Notes under the pieces: model-generated | What the model was told of the DNA's origin: nothing | Database searches by the model: none | The model's input: the letters and a program-made list of their open reading frames with translations, nothing else | Made by a program: the position numbers and the translations under genes | Shown: one piece after another, positions 1-8,448 of the stretch | Layout of the letters: each line of letters begins with the position of its first letter | Position numbering within the stretch: position 1 is the stretch's first letter | DNA from: an uncultured Candidatus Peregrinibacteria bacterium | Lineage (GTDB): Bacteria; Patescibacteriota; Gracilibacteria; Peribacterales; Peribacteraceae | NCBI GenBank assembly: GCA_903854335.1 | Contig: CAINVY010000013.1 | Coordinates: forward strand, 124,001-188,000 | Length of the DNA: 64,000 nucleotides | Reading direction: 5' to 3'

Positions 1-250
1 GGCGTCTGCGCATCACACGTACACGATGCGCGTGCATCCGCATGCGACGAAGATCGATGTGAAGAACGCGCTGCGCCGCTTCTACGAGGCGGATGTGCAG
101 ACCGTGCGGATCGTGAAGGTCGCCGCGAAGACGAGGCCGATCCAAGCGGGGGGAACGATGGAGAAGCGTCATGCGGGGAAGAAAGCCCTCGTGACTCTCA
201 AGCCCAAGAGCAAGCCGATTGATCTCGCTTCCTTCGAAGTTCCCGCCTAA
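1..250 (+). CDS. rplW: 50S ribosomal protein L23, 5'-partial
   Basis: C-terminal part of ribosomal protein L23, a protein of the large-subunit exit-tunnel rim. The reading frame is open from base 2, so the gene starts before the window and 82 residues are visible. The pattern YT(M)xVxPxATKxDVKxAL, a short basic middle and a KKALVTLxxxxxID end match the family. The first ATG at base 26 is internal, because homologous residues precede it. It lies 2 bases before rplB in the S10-type operon. Confidence 0.85.
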   Translation, partial: ASAHHTYTMRVHPHATKIDVKNALRRFYEADVQTVRIVKVAAKTRPIQAGGTMEKRHAGKKALVTLKPKSKPIDLASFEVPA

Positions 251-252
251 TC

Positions 253-1095
253 ATGCCTCTGCGTAAGCCCAAACCAACGACACCTGGACGACGTCAGATG
301 ACGATCGCGGATTTCTCTGGCCTCAGCAAGAACGGTCCCGAGAAGAGTCTCGTCCACGGGAAGAAGCGCATCAGCGGCAGAGACGGAAAGGGGAGAGTGT
401 CGGTGCGTCACCGCGGCGGAGGCCACAAGAGACTCCTGCGCGATGTCGACTTCAAGCAGATGGGAAAGCTCGGTGTGCCGGCCGTTGTGCAATCGATCGA
501 GTACGATCCGAATCGTTCGGCGCGCATCGCCCTCGTCTACTACATCGACGGTACGAAGAAGTATCTGCTCGCACCGGAAGGTCTCAAGGAGGGTGATCAG
601 GTGGTGGCGGGGAACCGCACGAAGGTGAAGGTGGGCAACCGCATGGAGCTCCAGCACATCCCGGTCGGCTACCACATCTACAACGTGGAGATGCACGTCG
701 GACGCGGCGGACAGATCGTGCGCTCCGCGGGAACGTCCGCGACGCTCATCGGCTTCGATGAACCCTACGCGCTCCTCCAGCTCCCATCCTCCGAAATCCG
801 CAAGGTGCGCAAGGAGTGTTTCGCCTCCATCGGCGTCGTGTCGAATGGCGAGCACAGCTTGATCAATTGGGGCAAGGCGGGACGCATGCGTTGGCGCGGT
901 CGCCGCCCGACGGTCCTCGGAAAATCGATGAACGCCGTGGATCACCCGCATGGTGGTGGAGAGGGGCACAGCCCGATCGGTCTCAAGCATCCGAAGACGC
1001 CGTGGGGAAAGCCCGCTCTGGGTGTGAAGACGCGACGCAAGCGCAAGTCCTCGACATTGATCATTCGTCGTCGTACCCGTAAGAAGAAGAAGTAA
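253..1095 (+). CDS. rplB: 50S ribosomal protein L2
   Basis: L2 binds 23S rRNA at the peptidyl-transferase region and is needed for subunit association. At 280 residues it is normal length. The signature HPHGGGEGHSPIG followed by PWGKPALGVKTR is present near residues 225-255, and the N-terminal RNA-binding OB part (KRISGRDGKGRVSVRHRGGG) is intact. It starts two bases after the L23 stop, so the genes are probably translationally linked. Confidence 0.97.
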   Translation: MPLRKPKPTTPGRRQMTIADFSGLSKNGPEKSLVHGKKRISGRDGKGRVSVRHRGGGHKRLLRDVDFKQMGKLGVPAVVQSIEYDPNRSARIALVYYIDGTKKYLLAPEGLKEGDQVVAGNRTKVKVGNRMELQHIPVGYHIYNVEMHVGRGGQIVRSAGTSATLIGFDEPYALLQLPSSEIRKVRKECFASIGVVSNGEHSLINWGKAGRMRWRGRRPTVLGKSMNAVDHPHGGGEGHSPIGLKHPKTPWGKPALGVKTRRKRKSSTLIIRRRTRKKKK

Positions 1096-1110
1096 TCCTC
1101 CTCCCCTCCT

Positions 1111-1446
1111 ATGTCACGCTCTCTCAAAAAAGGCCCCCATATCGATCCGAAGCTCCTGAAGAAGGTCATGAAAATGATCGCTGCGCAGGAGAAGAAGATC
1201 GTGAAAACTTGGGCGCGCGAATGCGATATTCCACCCGAGTTCGTCGGCTTCACCTTCGCGGTCCATAACGGAAAAGATTTTGTTCCCGTGTACGTTACGG
1301 AGCAGATGGTGGGACACAAGCTCGGAGAGTTCGCCTGGACGACGAAATTCAGGGGTCATGGAGGCAAAGCCGCCACGACCGTCGCTCCCGGAATGGCCGG
1401 CGCTCCCAGTGGTGGCTCATCCGGTCCCGCTTCCCCCGCAAAATAA
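1111..1446 (+). CDS. rpsS: 30S ribosomal protein S19 with extended C-terminus
   Basis: S19 sits in the small-subunit head next to S13. The core [46 protein letters not shown] and TTKFRGHGG is complete by about residue 85. A further stretch rich in Gly, Ala, Pro and Ser makes the protein 111 residues against the usual 90-95. The whole 15-base gap before the ATG (1096-1110) is pyrimidine, so there is no Shine-Dalgarno sequence. Confidence 0.96.
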   Translation: MSRSLKKGPHIDPKLLKKVMKMIAAQEKKIVKTWARECDIPPEFVGFTFAVHNGKDFVPVYVTEQMVGHKLGEFAWTTKFRGHGGKAATTVAPGMAGAPSGGSSGPASPAK

Positions 1447-1471
1447 CAGCGTTCTCTTCTAACCTTCGATC

Positions 1472-1948
1472 ATGAAAGCTCTCCTCCATTCCGTCCGCAT
1501 CGCGCCCAAGAAGCTCAACCTCATTGCGAGGTTGGTGCGAGGCCTGAGCGTGCCCGACGCCACGGAGTCGCTGCGCAAGACGAACAAGAAAGGAGCGCGG
1601 ATCGTCGAAAAGCTCCTGCTCTCCGCCGTCGCGAACGCATCGCACAACGATAAGCAGGATCCGCAGATGATGGTCATCAAGACGATCGTCGTGAATCAGG
1701 GGCAGGCCTATCGTCGAGGAATGCCGAAGGCGAGAGGGCAGACGCGCCCGTACAGAAAGTTCCTTTCGCACTTGGAAATTGTTCTCGGGTACGCGGAGGA
1801 GAAGGAGGTGAGCCCGGCTGCGGCGAAAAGAAAGGAAAAGGCTTCCGCTAAGCCGAAGAATCCTGTAAAAGCTATCCGCTCGAAGACCAAGAAAACCGAT
1901 ACTTCCTCGGACTCCTCGGCATCTTCGTCTTCCTCCGTTTCCTCATAA
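1472..1948 (+). CDS. rplV: 50S ribosomal protein L22 with Ser/Lys tail
   Basis: L22 lines the peptide exit tunnel. The first 110 residues carry the family pattern (SVRIAPKKLNLIARLVRGL, LLLSAVANASHN, YRRGMPKARGQTRPYRK). About 45 extra residues follow, first Lys/Ala-rich and then a Ser/Thr run ending SSSSVSS; bacterial L22 normally stops near 110. Such low-complexity tails recur in several ribosomal proteins of this window. It lies 2 bases before rpsC. Confidence 0.94.
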   Translation: MKALLHSVRIAPKKLNLIARLVRGLSVPDATESLRKTNKKGARIVEKLLLSAVANASHNDKQDPQMMVIKTIVVNQGQAYRRGMPKARGQTRPYRKFLSHLEIVLGYAEEKEVSPAAAKRKEKASAKPKNPVKAIRSKTKKTDTSSDSSASSSSSVSS

Positions 1949-1950
1949 TT

Positions 1951-2640
1951 ATGGGTCAAAAAGTGAACGCCAACGGCTTTCGACTCGGAATCACGCACAC
2001 GTGGCCATCGACGTGGTATGCGAAGGGCGCGAAGTATCGCGACCACTTCCTCCAGGATGTGCGCATCAAGCGTTACATCGCGGGAAAAGTGAAGGAGTCG
2101 GGGATCAGCTCGATCGAGATCGACCGCGGGAAGAAAGTCACCGTCACCATTCACACGAGCAAGCCCGGCGTCCTCATCGGGAAACAGGGTGCGGCGATTG
2201 AGGAGCTTCGCAAAGATCTCGAGAAGCGTTTCACCGGAAGTTTCGAAGTCGACATTCGCGAGCTTCGCAGCCCCGATGCCGATCCGGCGGTGATCGCCGA
2301 AACGATTCAGGGGCAGATCCAGCGCCGCATGCCGTATCGACGCGCGGTGAAGATGGCGATCGAGAAAGCAATGCAAGCAGGCGCGGTCGGCGTGAAGGTC
2401 ACGGTTTCCGGACGCTTGAACGGCGCGGAGATCGCACGCGACGATCTCTTCAAGGAGGGGAACATTCCTCTGCAGACACTCCGCGCGAACATCCAGCATG
2501 CCGTCCGCCACGCGATCACGAAATTCGGAACGATCGGCATCCAGGTGTGGGTCTGTAAGGGAATGGTCTTCAAGAAGATTCAACAGGCCCAATCGGCCGC
2601 ACTCACTTCCCAAGCCCTTGCAGCGTCGAACGCCGCTTAA
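1951..2640 (+). CDS. rpsC: 30S ribosomal protein S3
   Basis: S3 forms part of the mRNA entry channel. At 229 residues it is standard. The N-terminal MGQKVNANGFRLGI, the type II KH domain with GVLIGKQGAAIEELRKDL (about residues 65-85) and the C-terminal block RMPYRRAVKMAIEKAM and GRLNGAEIAR are all present. The Gly-rich KH loop is intact. It lies between rplV and rplP in the usual order. Confidence 0.97.
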   Translation: MGQKVNANGFRLGITHTWPSTWYAKGAKYRDHFLQDVRIKRYIAGKVKESGISSIEIDRGKKVTVTIHTSKPGVLIGKQGAAIEELRKDLEKRFTGSFEVDIRELRSPDADPAVIAETIQGQIQRRMPYRRAVKMAIEKAMQAGAVGVKVTVSGRLNGAEIARDDLFKEGNIPLQTLRANIQHAVRHAITKFGTIGIQVWVCKGMVFKKIQQAQSAALTSQALAASNAA

Positions 2641-2652
2641 CTTTTCTCTCCC

Positions 2653-3072
2653 ATGCTCGAGCCGAAGAAAATCAAGTATCGCAAGCAGCATCGAAATCGT
2701 GGAGCCTTCTACGGGAAGGCGACGCGGGGCACGACGCTGGCCTTCGGATCCTTCGGTCTCAAAACGCAGACGGCCGGAGAACTCACGGCGCGTCAAATCG
2801 AAGCCGCACGCCGTGCCATGACGCACCGCGTGCAACGCGGAGGGAAGATTTGGATCCGCGTATTCCCGCACACACCCGTCACGCACAAAGCGGCGGAAGT
2901 CCCGATGGGATCCGGAAAGGGATCGGTGGAGTACTACTCCACGATTCTCAAGCCCGGTGTCATGCTCTTCGAGATTGACGGACTCCCGGCGGATGCCGCG
3001 ATGGAGGCGCTGACGCTCGCGAGTCATAAACTGCCCATGAAGACGAAGATCGTTACCCGACTGCACGCTTAA
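2653..3072 (+). CDS. rplP: 50S ribosomal protein L16
   Basis: L16 organises the A-site tRNA environment of the large subunit. The 139-residue product shows the family start (KKIKYRKQHR), the central GKIWIRVFPHTPVTHKAAEVPMG and GKGSVEYY. The 12 bases between the rpsC stop and this ATG (2641-2652) are all pyrimidine, one of the clearest examples of the unusual leaders here. Confidence 0.96.
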   Translation: MLEPKKIKYRKQHRNRGAFYGKATRGTTLAFGSFGLKTQTAGELTARQIEAARRAMTHRVQRGGKIWIRVFPHTPVTHKAAEVPMGSGKGSVEYYSTILKPGVMLFEIDGLPADAAMEALTLASHKLPMKTKIVTRLHA

Positions 3073-3073
3073 T

Positions 3074-3343
3074 ATGGCAACCCACCACGCTAGCTACGGC
3101 GAACTCACCTCGATGCCGATCGACGAATTGCGCAGGGACATCCTGACGCAGCGCGCGCTCGTGAAGAAGATGAGTCTCGGCATCCAAATGAACAAGGAGA
3201 AAGACTCGGCGAAGTATCGCGGCGAGCGCCGCATGCTCGCACGCATGCTCCTGGCGATGCACGTTTTGAAGGCGAAAGGAAAGAAAGAAGCGCCATTGAA
3301 ATCGAAGAAGAAATCTCGTACCATCCCCGCTTCCTCCACATGA
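3074..3343 (+). CDS. rpmC: 50S ribosomal protein L29
   Basis: L29 is a small helical-hairpin protein at the tunnel exit. The 89-residue product has ELTSMPIDELRRDIL and KEKDSAKYRGERRMLARML, the two helices of the family, with an added Lys-rich C-terminus (families are often 60-75 residues). It begins one base after rplP and overlaps rpsQ by four bases (ATGA), implying coupled translation. Confidence 0.88.
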   Translation: MATHHASYGELTSMPIDELRRDILTQRALVKKMSLGIQMNKEKDSAKYRGERRMLARMLLAMHVLKAKGKKEAPLKSKKKSRTIPASST

Positions 3344-3666
3344 GAACTAAGAAGGGCACCATCACATCGGCGAAGATGACCGGCACCGTCACGGTGACCA
3401 CCTATCGTTCTGTCTTTCACTCGAAGTACAAGAAGCGCTTTACGATCGCGAAGAAGTTTCTCGCCGATAGCAAAGGATACGATCTCGCCATCGGGGACGA
3501 AGTGGTGATTACGGAGTGTCGTCCGCTCAGCAAGCGCAAGCGCTTCCGTGTGACGGAAATCATCAAGAGCGCCCCGCGTGTCAGTGAGCTTGCCGAGGAG
3601 AGTGACATTGCTGCCGTCATGAAGAAACAAGTCGATGAGACCGACGATTCCGCCTCCACCAAATGA
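3340..3666 (+). CDS. rpsQ: 30S ribosomal protein S17
   Basis: S17 is a primary 16S rRNA-binding OB-fold protein. The 108-residue product shows [41 protein letters not shown], typical of the family, with about 20 extra acidic residues at the end. It overlaps both neighbours by ATGA junctions (rpmC upstream, rplN downstream). Confidence 0.93.
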   Translation: MRTKKGTITSAKMTGTVTVTTYRSVFHSKYKKRFTIAKKFLADSKGYDLAIGDEVVITECRPLSKRKRFRVTEIIKSAPRVSELAEESDIAAVMKKQVDETDDSASTK

Positions 3667-4031
3667 TCCAGCCTCAGACCATCCTCGATGTGGCCGATAA
3701 CACGGGTGCCCGCAAGGTCATGTGCATCCGCGTGCTCGGCGGCACGCGCCGGCGCTACGCCGGCATCGGCGACATCATCATCGTCGCGGTGAAGGAAGCC
3801 GCTCCGCGCGGTACCGTTCGCAAGAAGACCGTGGAGCGAGCCGTCGTCGTGCGCACGCGCAAGGCCCTGCACCGCAAGGACGGGTCGAGCATCCGCTTCG
3901 ACGACAATGCCTGTGTCATCATCCAGAAAGACGGCATGCCCAAGGGCACGCGTGTCTTCGGCCCCGTCGCGAGAGAACTGCGCGCGAAGGGCTACCAGAA
4001 AATTATTTCCCAAGCTCCTGACGTCCTCTGA
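3663..4031 (+). CDS. rplN: 50S ribosomal protein L14
   Basis: L14 is a five-stranded barrel protein on the subunit interface. The 122 residues match the family end to end: [56 protein letters not shown] and [13 protein letters not shown]. The length is exact and there is no tail. The start overlaps the rpsQ stop by four bases. Confidence 0.97.
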   Translation: MIQPQTILDVADNTGARKVMCIRVLGGTRRRYAGIGDIIIVAVKEAAPRGTVRKKTVERAVVVRTRKALHRKDGSSIRFDDNACVIIQKDGMPKGTRVFGPVARELRAKGYQKIISQAPDVL

Positions 4032-4034
4032 CCT

Positions 4035-4598
4035 ATGAAACTCCACACGGGCGACACCGTCGTCGTCATCAGCGGCAAAGATAAGGGGAAGAGCGGCACG
4101 ATCATGCGCGTCCTCCCGGAAAAGAATCACGTCGTCATCGGCGGGATCAACATGCGCACGCGCCACATGAAGAAGACGCAGCAGGAGCCCGGCCGCATTC
4201 TGCGCTACGAGGCCAGCATGAACGCATCGAAGGTCATGGTGGTCGATCCGAAGACGAAGAAGCCGTCGCGCATCGGTTACCTGATTAAGGACGGAAAGAA
4301 GATCCGCATCTCCAAGCGCAGCGGCGAGGAAGTGAAGAAGGTGCGTCCGCCGAAGCAGAAGAAGGAGAAGGTCGAGACGCCAGCCGAAGGCGCGGATGCC
4401 AAGGAGGCGAAGGCGAAGAAGCCGGCGAAGGGAAAGGAAACCGTAGCCAAGACTTCCAACCAACCGTTCTGGAAGAAATTGCAATTCGGTTCCGCGGCGG
4501 TGGAGTCCCAGGGGGCTCCCGACGAATCGCGCAGCAAGCAAGATCATTCCATTCCGAGCCAGAACATTCCCCAGAAGAGTTCCGGTCGCGGATCTTAA
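4035..4598 (+). CDS. rplX: 50S ribosomal protein L24 with long charged tail
   Basis: L24 initiates large-subunit assembly. The KOW motif GDTVVVISGKDKGKSGTI lies at residues 6-23 and the core runs to about residue 105 (KKIRISKRSGE). Roughly 80 more residues follow, first Lys/Glu/Ala-rich and then polar, making 187 against the usual 100-105. The tail shows no domain I recognise. Confidence 0.93.
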   Translation: MKLHTGDTVVVISGKDKGKSGTIMRVLPEKNHVVIGGINMRTRHMKKTQQEPGRILRYEASMNASKVMVVDPKTKKPSRIGYLIKDGKKIRISKRSGEEVKKVRPPKQKKEKVETPAEGADAKEAKAKKPAKGKETVAKTSNQPFWKKLQFGSAAVESQGAPDESRSKQDHSIPSQNIPQKSSGRGS

Positions 4599-4610
4599 TC
4601 CTCATCTCTC

Positions 4611-5249
4611 ATGGCATACGCCTCCCTTCATGATCGGCTCCGCGGCCCCATCGCCGAATCCCTTAAGCAGAAGCTCGGGATCAAGAACAAGCATGCACTC
4701 CCGAAGATCGTGAAGATCATCGTGAACGTCGGGATCAATAAGACGAAGATGGATTCCAAGGAACTCCACGAGTACATCGCCGACACCCTTTCGCGCATCA
4801 CGGGTCAGAAGCCGGTCTTTAGACTCGCACGCAAAGCCATCTCGAACTTCAAAACCAGAGAGGGGATTATCGTCGGCGCGATGGTGACGTTGCGCGGACA
4901 GAAAATGGAAGCGTTCCTCGATCGCCTCGTCAGTTACGTGCTCCCGCGCATCCGCGACTTCCGCGGTTTGTCCGACACCATGGACGGTCACGGAAACTAC
5001 GCCATCGGGTTGAAGGACCACACGATCTTCCCGGAGCTTCCGCCCATCGAGGCGGGACGCATCTTTGGTATGCAGATCCAGATCACGACCGATGCGGGCG
5101 AGGATGAACCGGCGAGGCTCCTGCTGAAGGAAATCGGCATGCCGTTTACACCCGAGAAGAAGGAGAAGGCTTCGGCGAAAGGAAAACCCGCATCTGACAT
5201 TGATTCTTTGGCTTCGAAGAGCGATACTACCTCGTCCAAAACTCTCTGA
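4611..5249 (+). CDS. rplE: 50S ribosomal protein L5 with C-terminal extension
   Basis: L5 holds 5S rRNA in the central protuberance. The 212 residues include [66 protein letters not shown] and [17 protein letters not shown]. The normal end is near residue 180; about 30 extra Lys/Ser-rich residues are added. The leader 4599-4610 is pyrimidine in 11 of 12 positions. Confidence 0.96.
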   Translation: MAYASLHDRLRGPIAESLKQKLGIKNKHALPKIVKIIVNVGINKTKMDSKELHEYIADTLSRITGQKPVFRLARKAISNFKTREGIIVGAMVTLRGQKMEAFLDRLVSYVLPRIRDFRGLSDTMDGHGNYAIGLKDHTIFPELPPIEAGRIFGMQIQITTDAGEDEPARLLLKEIGMPFTPEKKEKASAKGKPASDIDSLASKSDTTSSKTL

Positions 5250-5250
5250 T

Positions 5251-5475
5251 ATGGCACGCCTTTCCCTCGTTTTGAGCCAGAAGAAAAAACTCGAAGAGTA
5301 TCTCCGGGCCAAAAGCGCTGGCAAAAAAATGAAATACTCCACGCGCGCCTACAATCGCTGCCAACTCTGCGGACGTCGACACGGGTACATGCGTTTCTTC
5401 GGTGTCTGCCGCATCTGCTTCAGGGAGTTGGCCACGAACGGCGACATTCCCGGTATCACTAAATCCTCCTGGTAA
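5251..5475 (+). CDS. rpsN: 30S ribosomal protein S14, zinc-binding type
   Basis: S14 belongs to the 30S head. The product is 74 residues, the short type, with CQLC and CRIC pairs around [12 protein letters not shown] forming the zinc ribbon of the C+ form. The ATG at 5251 directly follows the rplE stop; upstream in-frame starts lie inside rplE and add non-homologous sequence. Confidence 0.95.
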   Translation: MARLSLVLSQKKKLEEYLRAKSAGKKMKYSTRAYNRCQLCGRRHGYMRFFGVCRICFRELATNGDIPGITKSSW

Positions 5476-5477
5476 TT

Positions 5478-5867
5478 ATGCCCTACCTCACAGATCCCAT
5501 CGGCGACATGGTCACGCGCATGCGAAACGCCCAGAAGGCGCGCCGCACGACGTGCATGATTCCCTGGTCGAGAATCAAGTTGCAACTCTGCGAACTTCTC
5601 AAGCGAGAGGGCTGGATCGCGGACGTCTCCGTCAGCGGAGAGGTGCCTAAGCAGGAGATCGAAGTGACGTTCTCGAAGGAGAAGCCTTCCCTCACACTCA
5701 AGCGAGTCAGCACTCCCGGACAGCGCGCGTACAGCGGCTCGAAGGCGCTTCGACCCGTCATGCAGGGATTCGGGATTGCCGTTCTCACCACCAGCCAGGG
5801 ACTTCTCACCGATAAAGAAGCGCGGAAGAAGAACGTAGGCGGTGAAATTCTTTGTACCATTTCGTAA
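5478..5867 (+). CDS. rpsH: 30S ribosomal protein S8
   Basis: S8 is a central-domain 16S rRNA-binding protein and a classic autoregulator of its operon. The 129 residues include DPIGDMVTRMRNAQKAR, LKREGWIADV, RVSTPGQRAYSG and the C-terminal VLTTSQGLLTDKEARKKNVGGEILC. Length and order are standard, between rpsN and rplF, with a 2-base gap to rplF. Confidence 0.96.
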   Translation: MPYLTDPIGDMVTRMRNAQKARRTTCMIPWSRIKLQLCELLKREGWIADVSVSGEVPKQEIEVTFSKEKPSLTLKRVSTPGQRAYSGSKALRPVMQGFGIAVLTTSQGLLTDKEARKKNVGGEILCTIS

Positions 5868-5869
5868 TT

Positions 5870-6424
5870 ATGTCTCGTATTGGTGCCAAACCAGTGGCTC
5901 TCCCTTCCGGTGTCGTAGTCGACATTCGCAGCGATGCGGTGAACGTGAAGGGGCCCAAAGGCGAGATCCTCGTCACGATCCTTCCGGAAGTGTCGGTTGC
6001 GGTCGATGGCAGCAGCGTCAAGGTGACACGGAAGGATGATTCGAATACTGCGAGAGCGCGTCACGGACTCATCCGCATGCTCATCGCCAACGCGGCGCAG
6101 GGTGTGAGCGTGGGCTACGAGAAGAAGCTCGAGATCATCGGTGTCGGTTTCAAGGCGCAGGTCAAAGGCAAGACGCTTGTTCTCAACCTCGGGCATTCAC
6201 ATCCGATCTCGCTCGCGATCCCTCAGGGGATCGAGATGGTGCAGGACGAGAAGAACAAGAACGTCCTCATCATTCGCGGCATCAGCAAGCAGATGGTGGG
6301 ACAGATCGCCGCCGAGATCCGTGAATTGCGTCCTCCGGAGCCCTACAAGGGAAAGGGTGTGCGCTACATGGATGAAATCGTGCGTCGCAAGCCCGGGAAA
6401 GCCGCTGCCAAATCTTCCGCATAA
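5870..6424 (+). CDS. rplF: 50S ribosomal protein L6
   Basis: L6 lies near the factor-binding site of the large subunit. The 184-residue product starts [15 protein letters not shown], and shows [21 protein letters not shown] and the C-terminal [20 protein letters not shown], the family's rRNA-contact motif. The ATG at 5870 is chosen over an in-frame one at 5852 that lies inside rpsH. Confidence 0.96.
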   Translation: MSRIGAKPVALPSGVVVDIRSDAVNVKGPKGEILVTILPEVSVAVDGSSVKVTRKDDSNTARARHGLIRMLIANAAQGVSVGYEKKLEIIGVGFKAQVKGKTLVLNLGHSHPISLAIPQGIEMVQDEKNKNVLIIRGISKQMVGQIAAEIRELRPPEPYKGKGVRYMDEIVRRKPGKAAAKSSA

Positions 6425-6429
6425 CAATC

Positions 6430-6774
6430 ATGACTGATCTTAAGATCCAACGACGGCAGGCACGCAAGAGACGCATTCGCTCCCGCATTCGGGGGACGGC
6501 GGACTGTCCGCGTCTCTCGGTATTCCGTTCTCTGACGCGACTCTCCGTGCAGATCATCGACGATGTGTCGGGTCGCACGCTCGTGGCTGCCACTACCAAG
6601 GAGGCGAAGGTGCCGCTCACCGTCGAAGGCGCGAAGAAGCTCGGCGTCCTGGTGGCGAAGAAGGCGAAAGACGCAAAGATCTCTACCATCGTCTTCGATC
6701 GCGGCGGGTACAAGTACCACGGGCGCATCAAGGCGCTCGCCGATGCCGCCCGCGAAGGCGGATTGAAGTTCTAA
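6430..6774 (+). CDS. rplR: 50S ribosomal protein L18
   Basis: L18 binds 5S rRNA with L5. The product is 114 residues with the basic N-terminus [48 protein letters not shown] and the diagnostic [24 protein letters not shown]. It follows rplF by five bases. Confidence 0.96.
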   Translation: MTDLKIQRRQARKRRIRSRIRGTADCPRLSVFRSLTRLSVQIIDDVSGRTLVAATTKEAKVPLTVEGAKKLGVLVAKKAKDAKISTIVFDRGGYKYHGRIKALADAAREGGLKF

Positions 6775-6798
6775 TTCCTCTTTTCTACGTTTTAATCC

Positions 6799-7407
6799 AT
6801 GGCCAAAACCTCCCAACCTGATCGTCGCCGCGGTGACCGCCGAGGCAATCGCGAACCGAGTGAATTCTCGGAGGCAACGCTGTCGATCGACCGTGTCACG
6901 CGCGTCGTGAAGGGAGGACGCCGCATGCGGTTCCGCGCCATCGTGGTGGTGGGTAATCGCAAGGGGAAGGTGGGACTGGGTACCGGCAAGGCCACGGAAG
7001 TACAAGCGGCGATCAAAAAGGCGTCATCGTCCGCGCGGCGCAACATGATTCGCGTTCCCATCGTCAACGGAACGATCCCTCACCAAGTGGAGCGTAAGTT
7101 CAAGGCGGCGAGATTGCTCATCATGCCGGCACGTCCGGGGACGGGGATCATCGCTGGAGGAGCGCTTCGCGTGATTCTCGATCATGCGGGAGTGAAGAAC
7201 GTGCTCAGTAAGCGCTTCGGATCACGCAACAAGCTCGTGAATGCCCAGGCGACCATCCTCGCACTCCAGATGCTGCGTCCAGTACCTGTGACGCCGGAAG
7301 CAGTACAACCTGTCGTTGCGGAGAAGGGAGCGCTTGAGGTGAAGGAAATCTCGCGCAAAGAGGCCGAAGACAGTCTCCAGAAGGCGAAGCAAAATGCGAT
7401 TGAATAA
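6799..7407 (+). CDS. rpsE: 30S ribosomal protein S5
   Basis: S5 forms the mRNA entry site and influences decoding accuracy. The N-terminal dsRBD-like domain (RRMRFRAIVVVGNRKGKVGLG) and C-terminal domain (MPARPGTGIIAGGALRVILDHAGVKNVLSK, split here from one continuous run) are complete in 202 residues. In most bacteria rpmD (L30) and rplO follow directly; here L30 is absent, as in CPR bacteria generally, and rplO resumes only at 10796. Confidence 0.96.
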   Translation: MAKTSQPDRRRGDRRGNREPSEFSEATLSIDRVTRVVKGGRRMRFRAIVVVGNRKGKVGLGTGKATEVQAAIKKASSSARRNMIRVPIVNGTIPHQVERKFKAARLLIMPARPGTGIIAGGALRVILDHAGVKNVLSKRFGSRNKLVNAQATILALQMLRPVPVTPEAVQPVVAEKGALEVKEISRKEAEDSLQKAKQNAIE

Positions 7408-7453
7408 TCGGGAATGTGATTGCCTTCGCAGCGAAGACTCCTAGTATTTTGTC

Positions 7454-7963
7454 ATGTCCCATGCCCTCCTCATCATCGCCAAGAAGGGATACCAGGATCG
7501 TGAGTTTGAGGGCGTGCGTTCAGCCCTTACGGATGCCGAAATCACCGTGACGCTCGCGAGCACGGAGGCGGGAACCTGCACGGGGAAATTCGGAGGTAAA
7601 GAGGAAGCGGAGATCGCGCTTCGTGACATCGATGTCGTTTCCTTTGAGCGTGTCGGGTTCATCGGGGGGCCGGGAGCGGAAGTATTGAAGGATGACGTTG
7701 AAGCGCTGCGGATCGCTCGGGATACGGTCGCTGCGGGGATTCCTCTCGGCGCTATTTGCATTGCTCCGCTGATTCTGGCGCATGCGGGCGTTCTTAAGGG
7801 CAAGAGAGCGACGGTTTGGGATGAAGGGGGCGAACAGGCGGCCTATTTGGAAGATCACGGCGCCCAATACACCGGAGAATCGGTAACGCGGGATGGCTTG
7901 ATCGTCACGGGAAATGGCCCTAAAGCGGCGAGGGAATTTGGGGAGGTATTTGCGGGATTGTAA
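7454..7963 (+). CDS. DJ-1/PfpI family protein (glutamine-amidotransferase-like fold)
   Basis: The 169-residue protein has the DJ-1/PfpI fold pattern: DREFEGVR with the conserved Glu near residue 19, GFIGGPGAE, and the nucleophile-elbow AICIAP with Cys102. Typical members have AICHGP; here the His is Ile, so activity cannot be presumed. Related proteins are chaperones, glyoxalases/deglycases or proteases. It is co-directional with rpsE and 46 bases downstream, at the left edge of DNA inserted into the ribosomal cluster. Confidence 0.85.
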   Translation: MSHALLIIAKKGYQDREFEGVRSALTDAEITVTLASTEAGTCTGKFGGKEEAEIALRDIDVVSFERVGFIGGPGAEVLKDDVEALRIARDTVAAGIPLGAICIAPLILAHAGVLKGKRATVWDEGGEQAAYLEDHGAQYTGESVTRDGLIVTGNGPKAAREFGEVFAGL

Positions 7964-7970
7964 GATTTCT

Positions 7971-7998
7971 CTTTCTTTGCCAAGCGCGGCAAAGAAAG
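7971..7998. terminator. 11-bp perfect hairpin after the PfpI gene
   Basis: CTTTCTTTGCC and GGCAAAGAAAG pair perfectly around a six-base loop, eight bases after the PfpI-family stop. There is no T-run on the plus strand, so it may be only a terminus of the repeat island; the same hairpin type closes island B at 12999-13025. Confidence 0.45.
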
Positions 7999-8094
7999 AG
8001 AGAAAGAAAACGCTGGCGCACCGAAGCTCATTCTCTGGCTCTGCGCCTTTGCTCCGGCTGCTCCAAGGTTTCGCAGCCGTCGCGACGGCGGAAT

Positions 8095-8120
8095 GCCACG
8101 GCGGTCGCGACCGCCGTGGC
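8095..8120. repeat. 26-bp perfect palindrome
   Basis: GCCACGGCGGTCG is followed directly by its reverse complement, giving a perfect 26-base GC-rich palindrome inside island A. Another one, GCCGTCGCGACGGC, lies at 8076-8089 and recurs at 12908-12921. Confidence 0.85.
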
Positions 8121-8346
8121 GAAGGGCGACACACGAGACGCAACGTGATGGTTCGTGACGCTCCGTGCGCGGAGCTCCTCACCATGACACGTTGCTGCGT
8201 GTTGCGCGCTCCGGCTTTGTGAGTGTGTGATGTTTTGTTCTGCGCCGCAGCGCAACAAACAACAAAATTCCATGGTTCCCACTGGATACCCCTCCGCCAA
8301 CTCTGATAGTTCCACAAATGGTTACCGTTAGGAGGGTAACGGGGGT

Positions 8347-8389
8347 GTGGGGGGTGTAGGGAACCGAACAAGGTTCCCTCACCCCCCAC
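8347..8389. repeat. Long hairpin shared with 51239-51281
   Basis: GTGGGGGGTG pairs with CACCCCCCAC and AGGGAACC with GGTTCCCT, with one bulged base and a six-base loop. The same structure occurs in inverted orientation in island C, with paired changes in the outer stem (GTGGGGGGCC with GGCCCCCCAC). Such paired change suggests that the fold itself is conserved. Confidence 0.75.
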
Positions 8390-8448
8390 GAAAAGATCAT
8401 GACGAAGAATACGGGTAACTTCGTATTTTACCCTAAGAAGAAATTGTA

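Larger units (their letters stand above)
7966..8400. repeat. Mosaic palindromic repeat island A
   Basis: This gene-free stretch is made of inverted repeats and of modules found elsewhere. Bases 8262-8400 match 51226-51365 in inverted orientation (for example GGTTACCGTTAGGAGGGTAA against TTACCCTCCTAACGGTAACA). Bases 7966-8090 match 12907-13040 inverted. I found no convincing ORF. It may be a non-autonomous mobile element, a structured RNA or a stack of terminators. Confidence 0.7.

Noticed and set aside
1708-3066. Long antisense ORF of 452 codons opposite rplV-rpsC-rplP
   Set aside because: The opposite strand carries three unmistakable ribosomal proteins; the antisense frame has no recognisable domain and exists because the codons are GC-rich at the third position.
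3417-4547. Antisense ORF of 376 codons opposite rpsQ-rplN-rplX
   Set aside because: Composition is that of a mirror frame (Leu/Arg/Asp/His-rich), with no domain; the plus-strand genes are certain.
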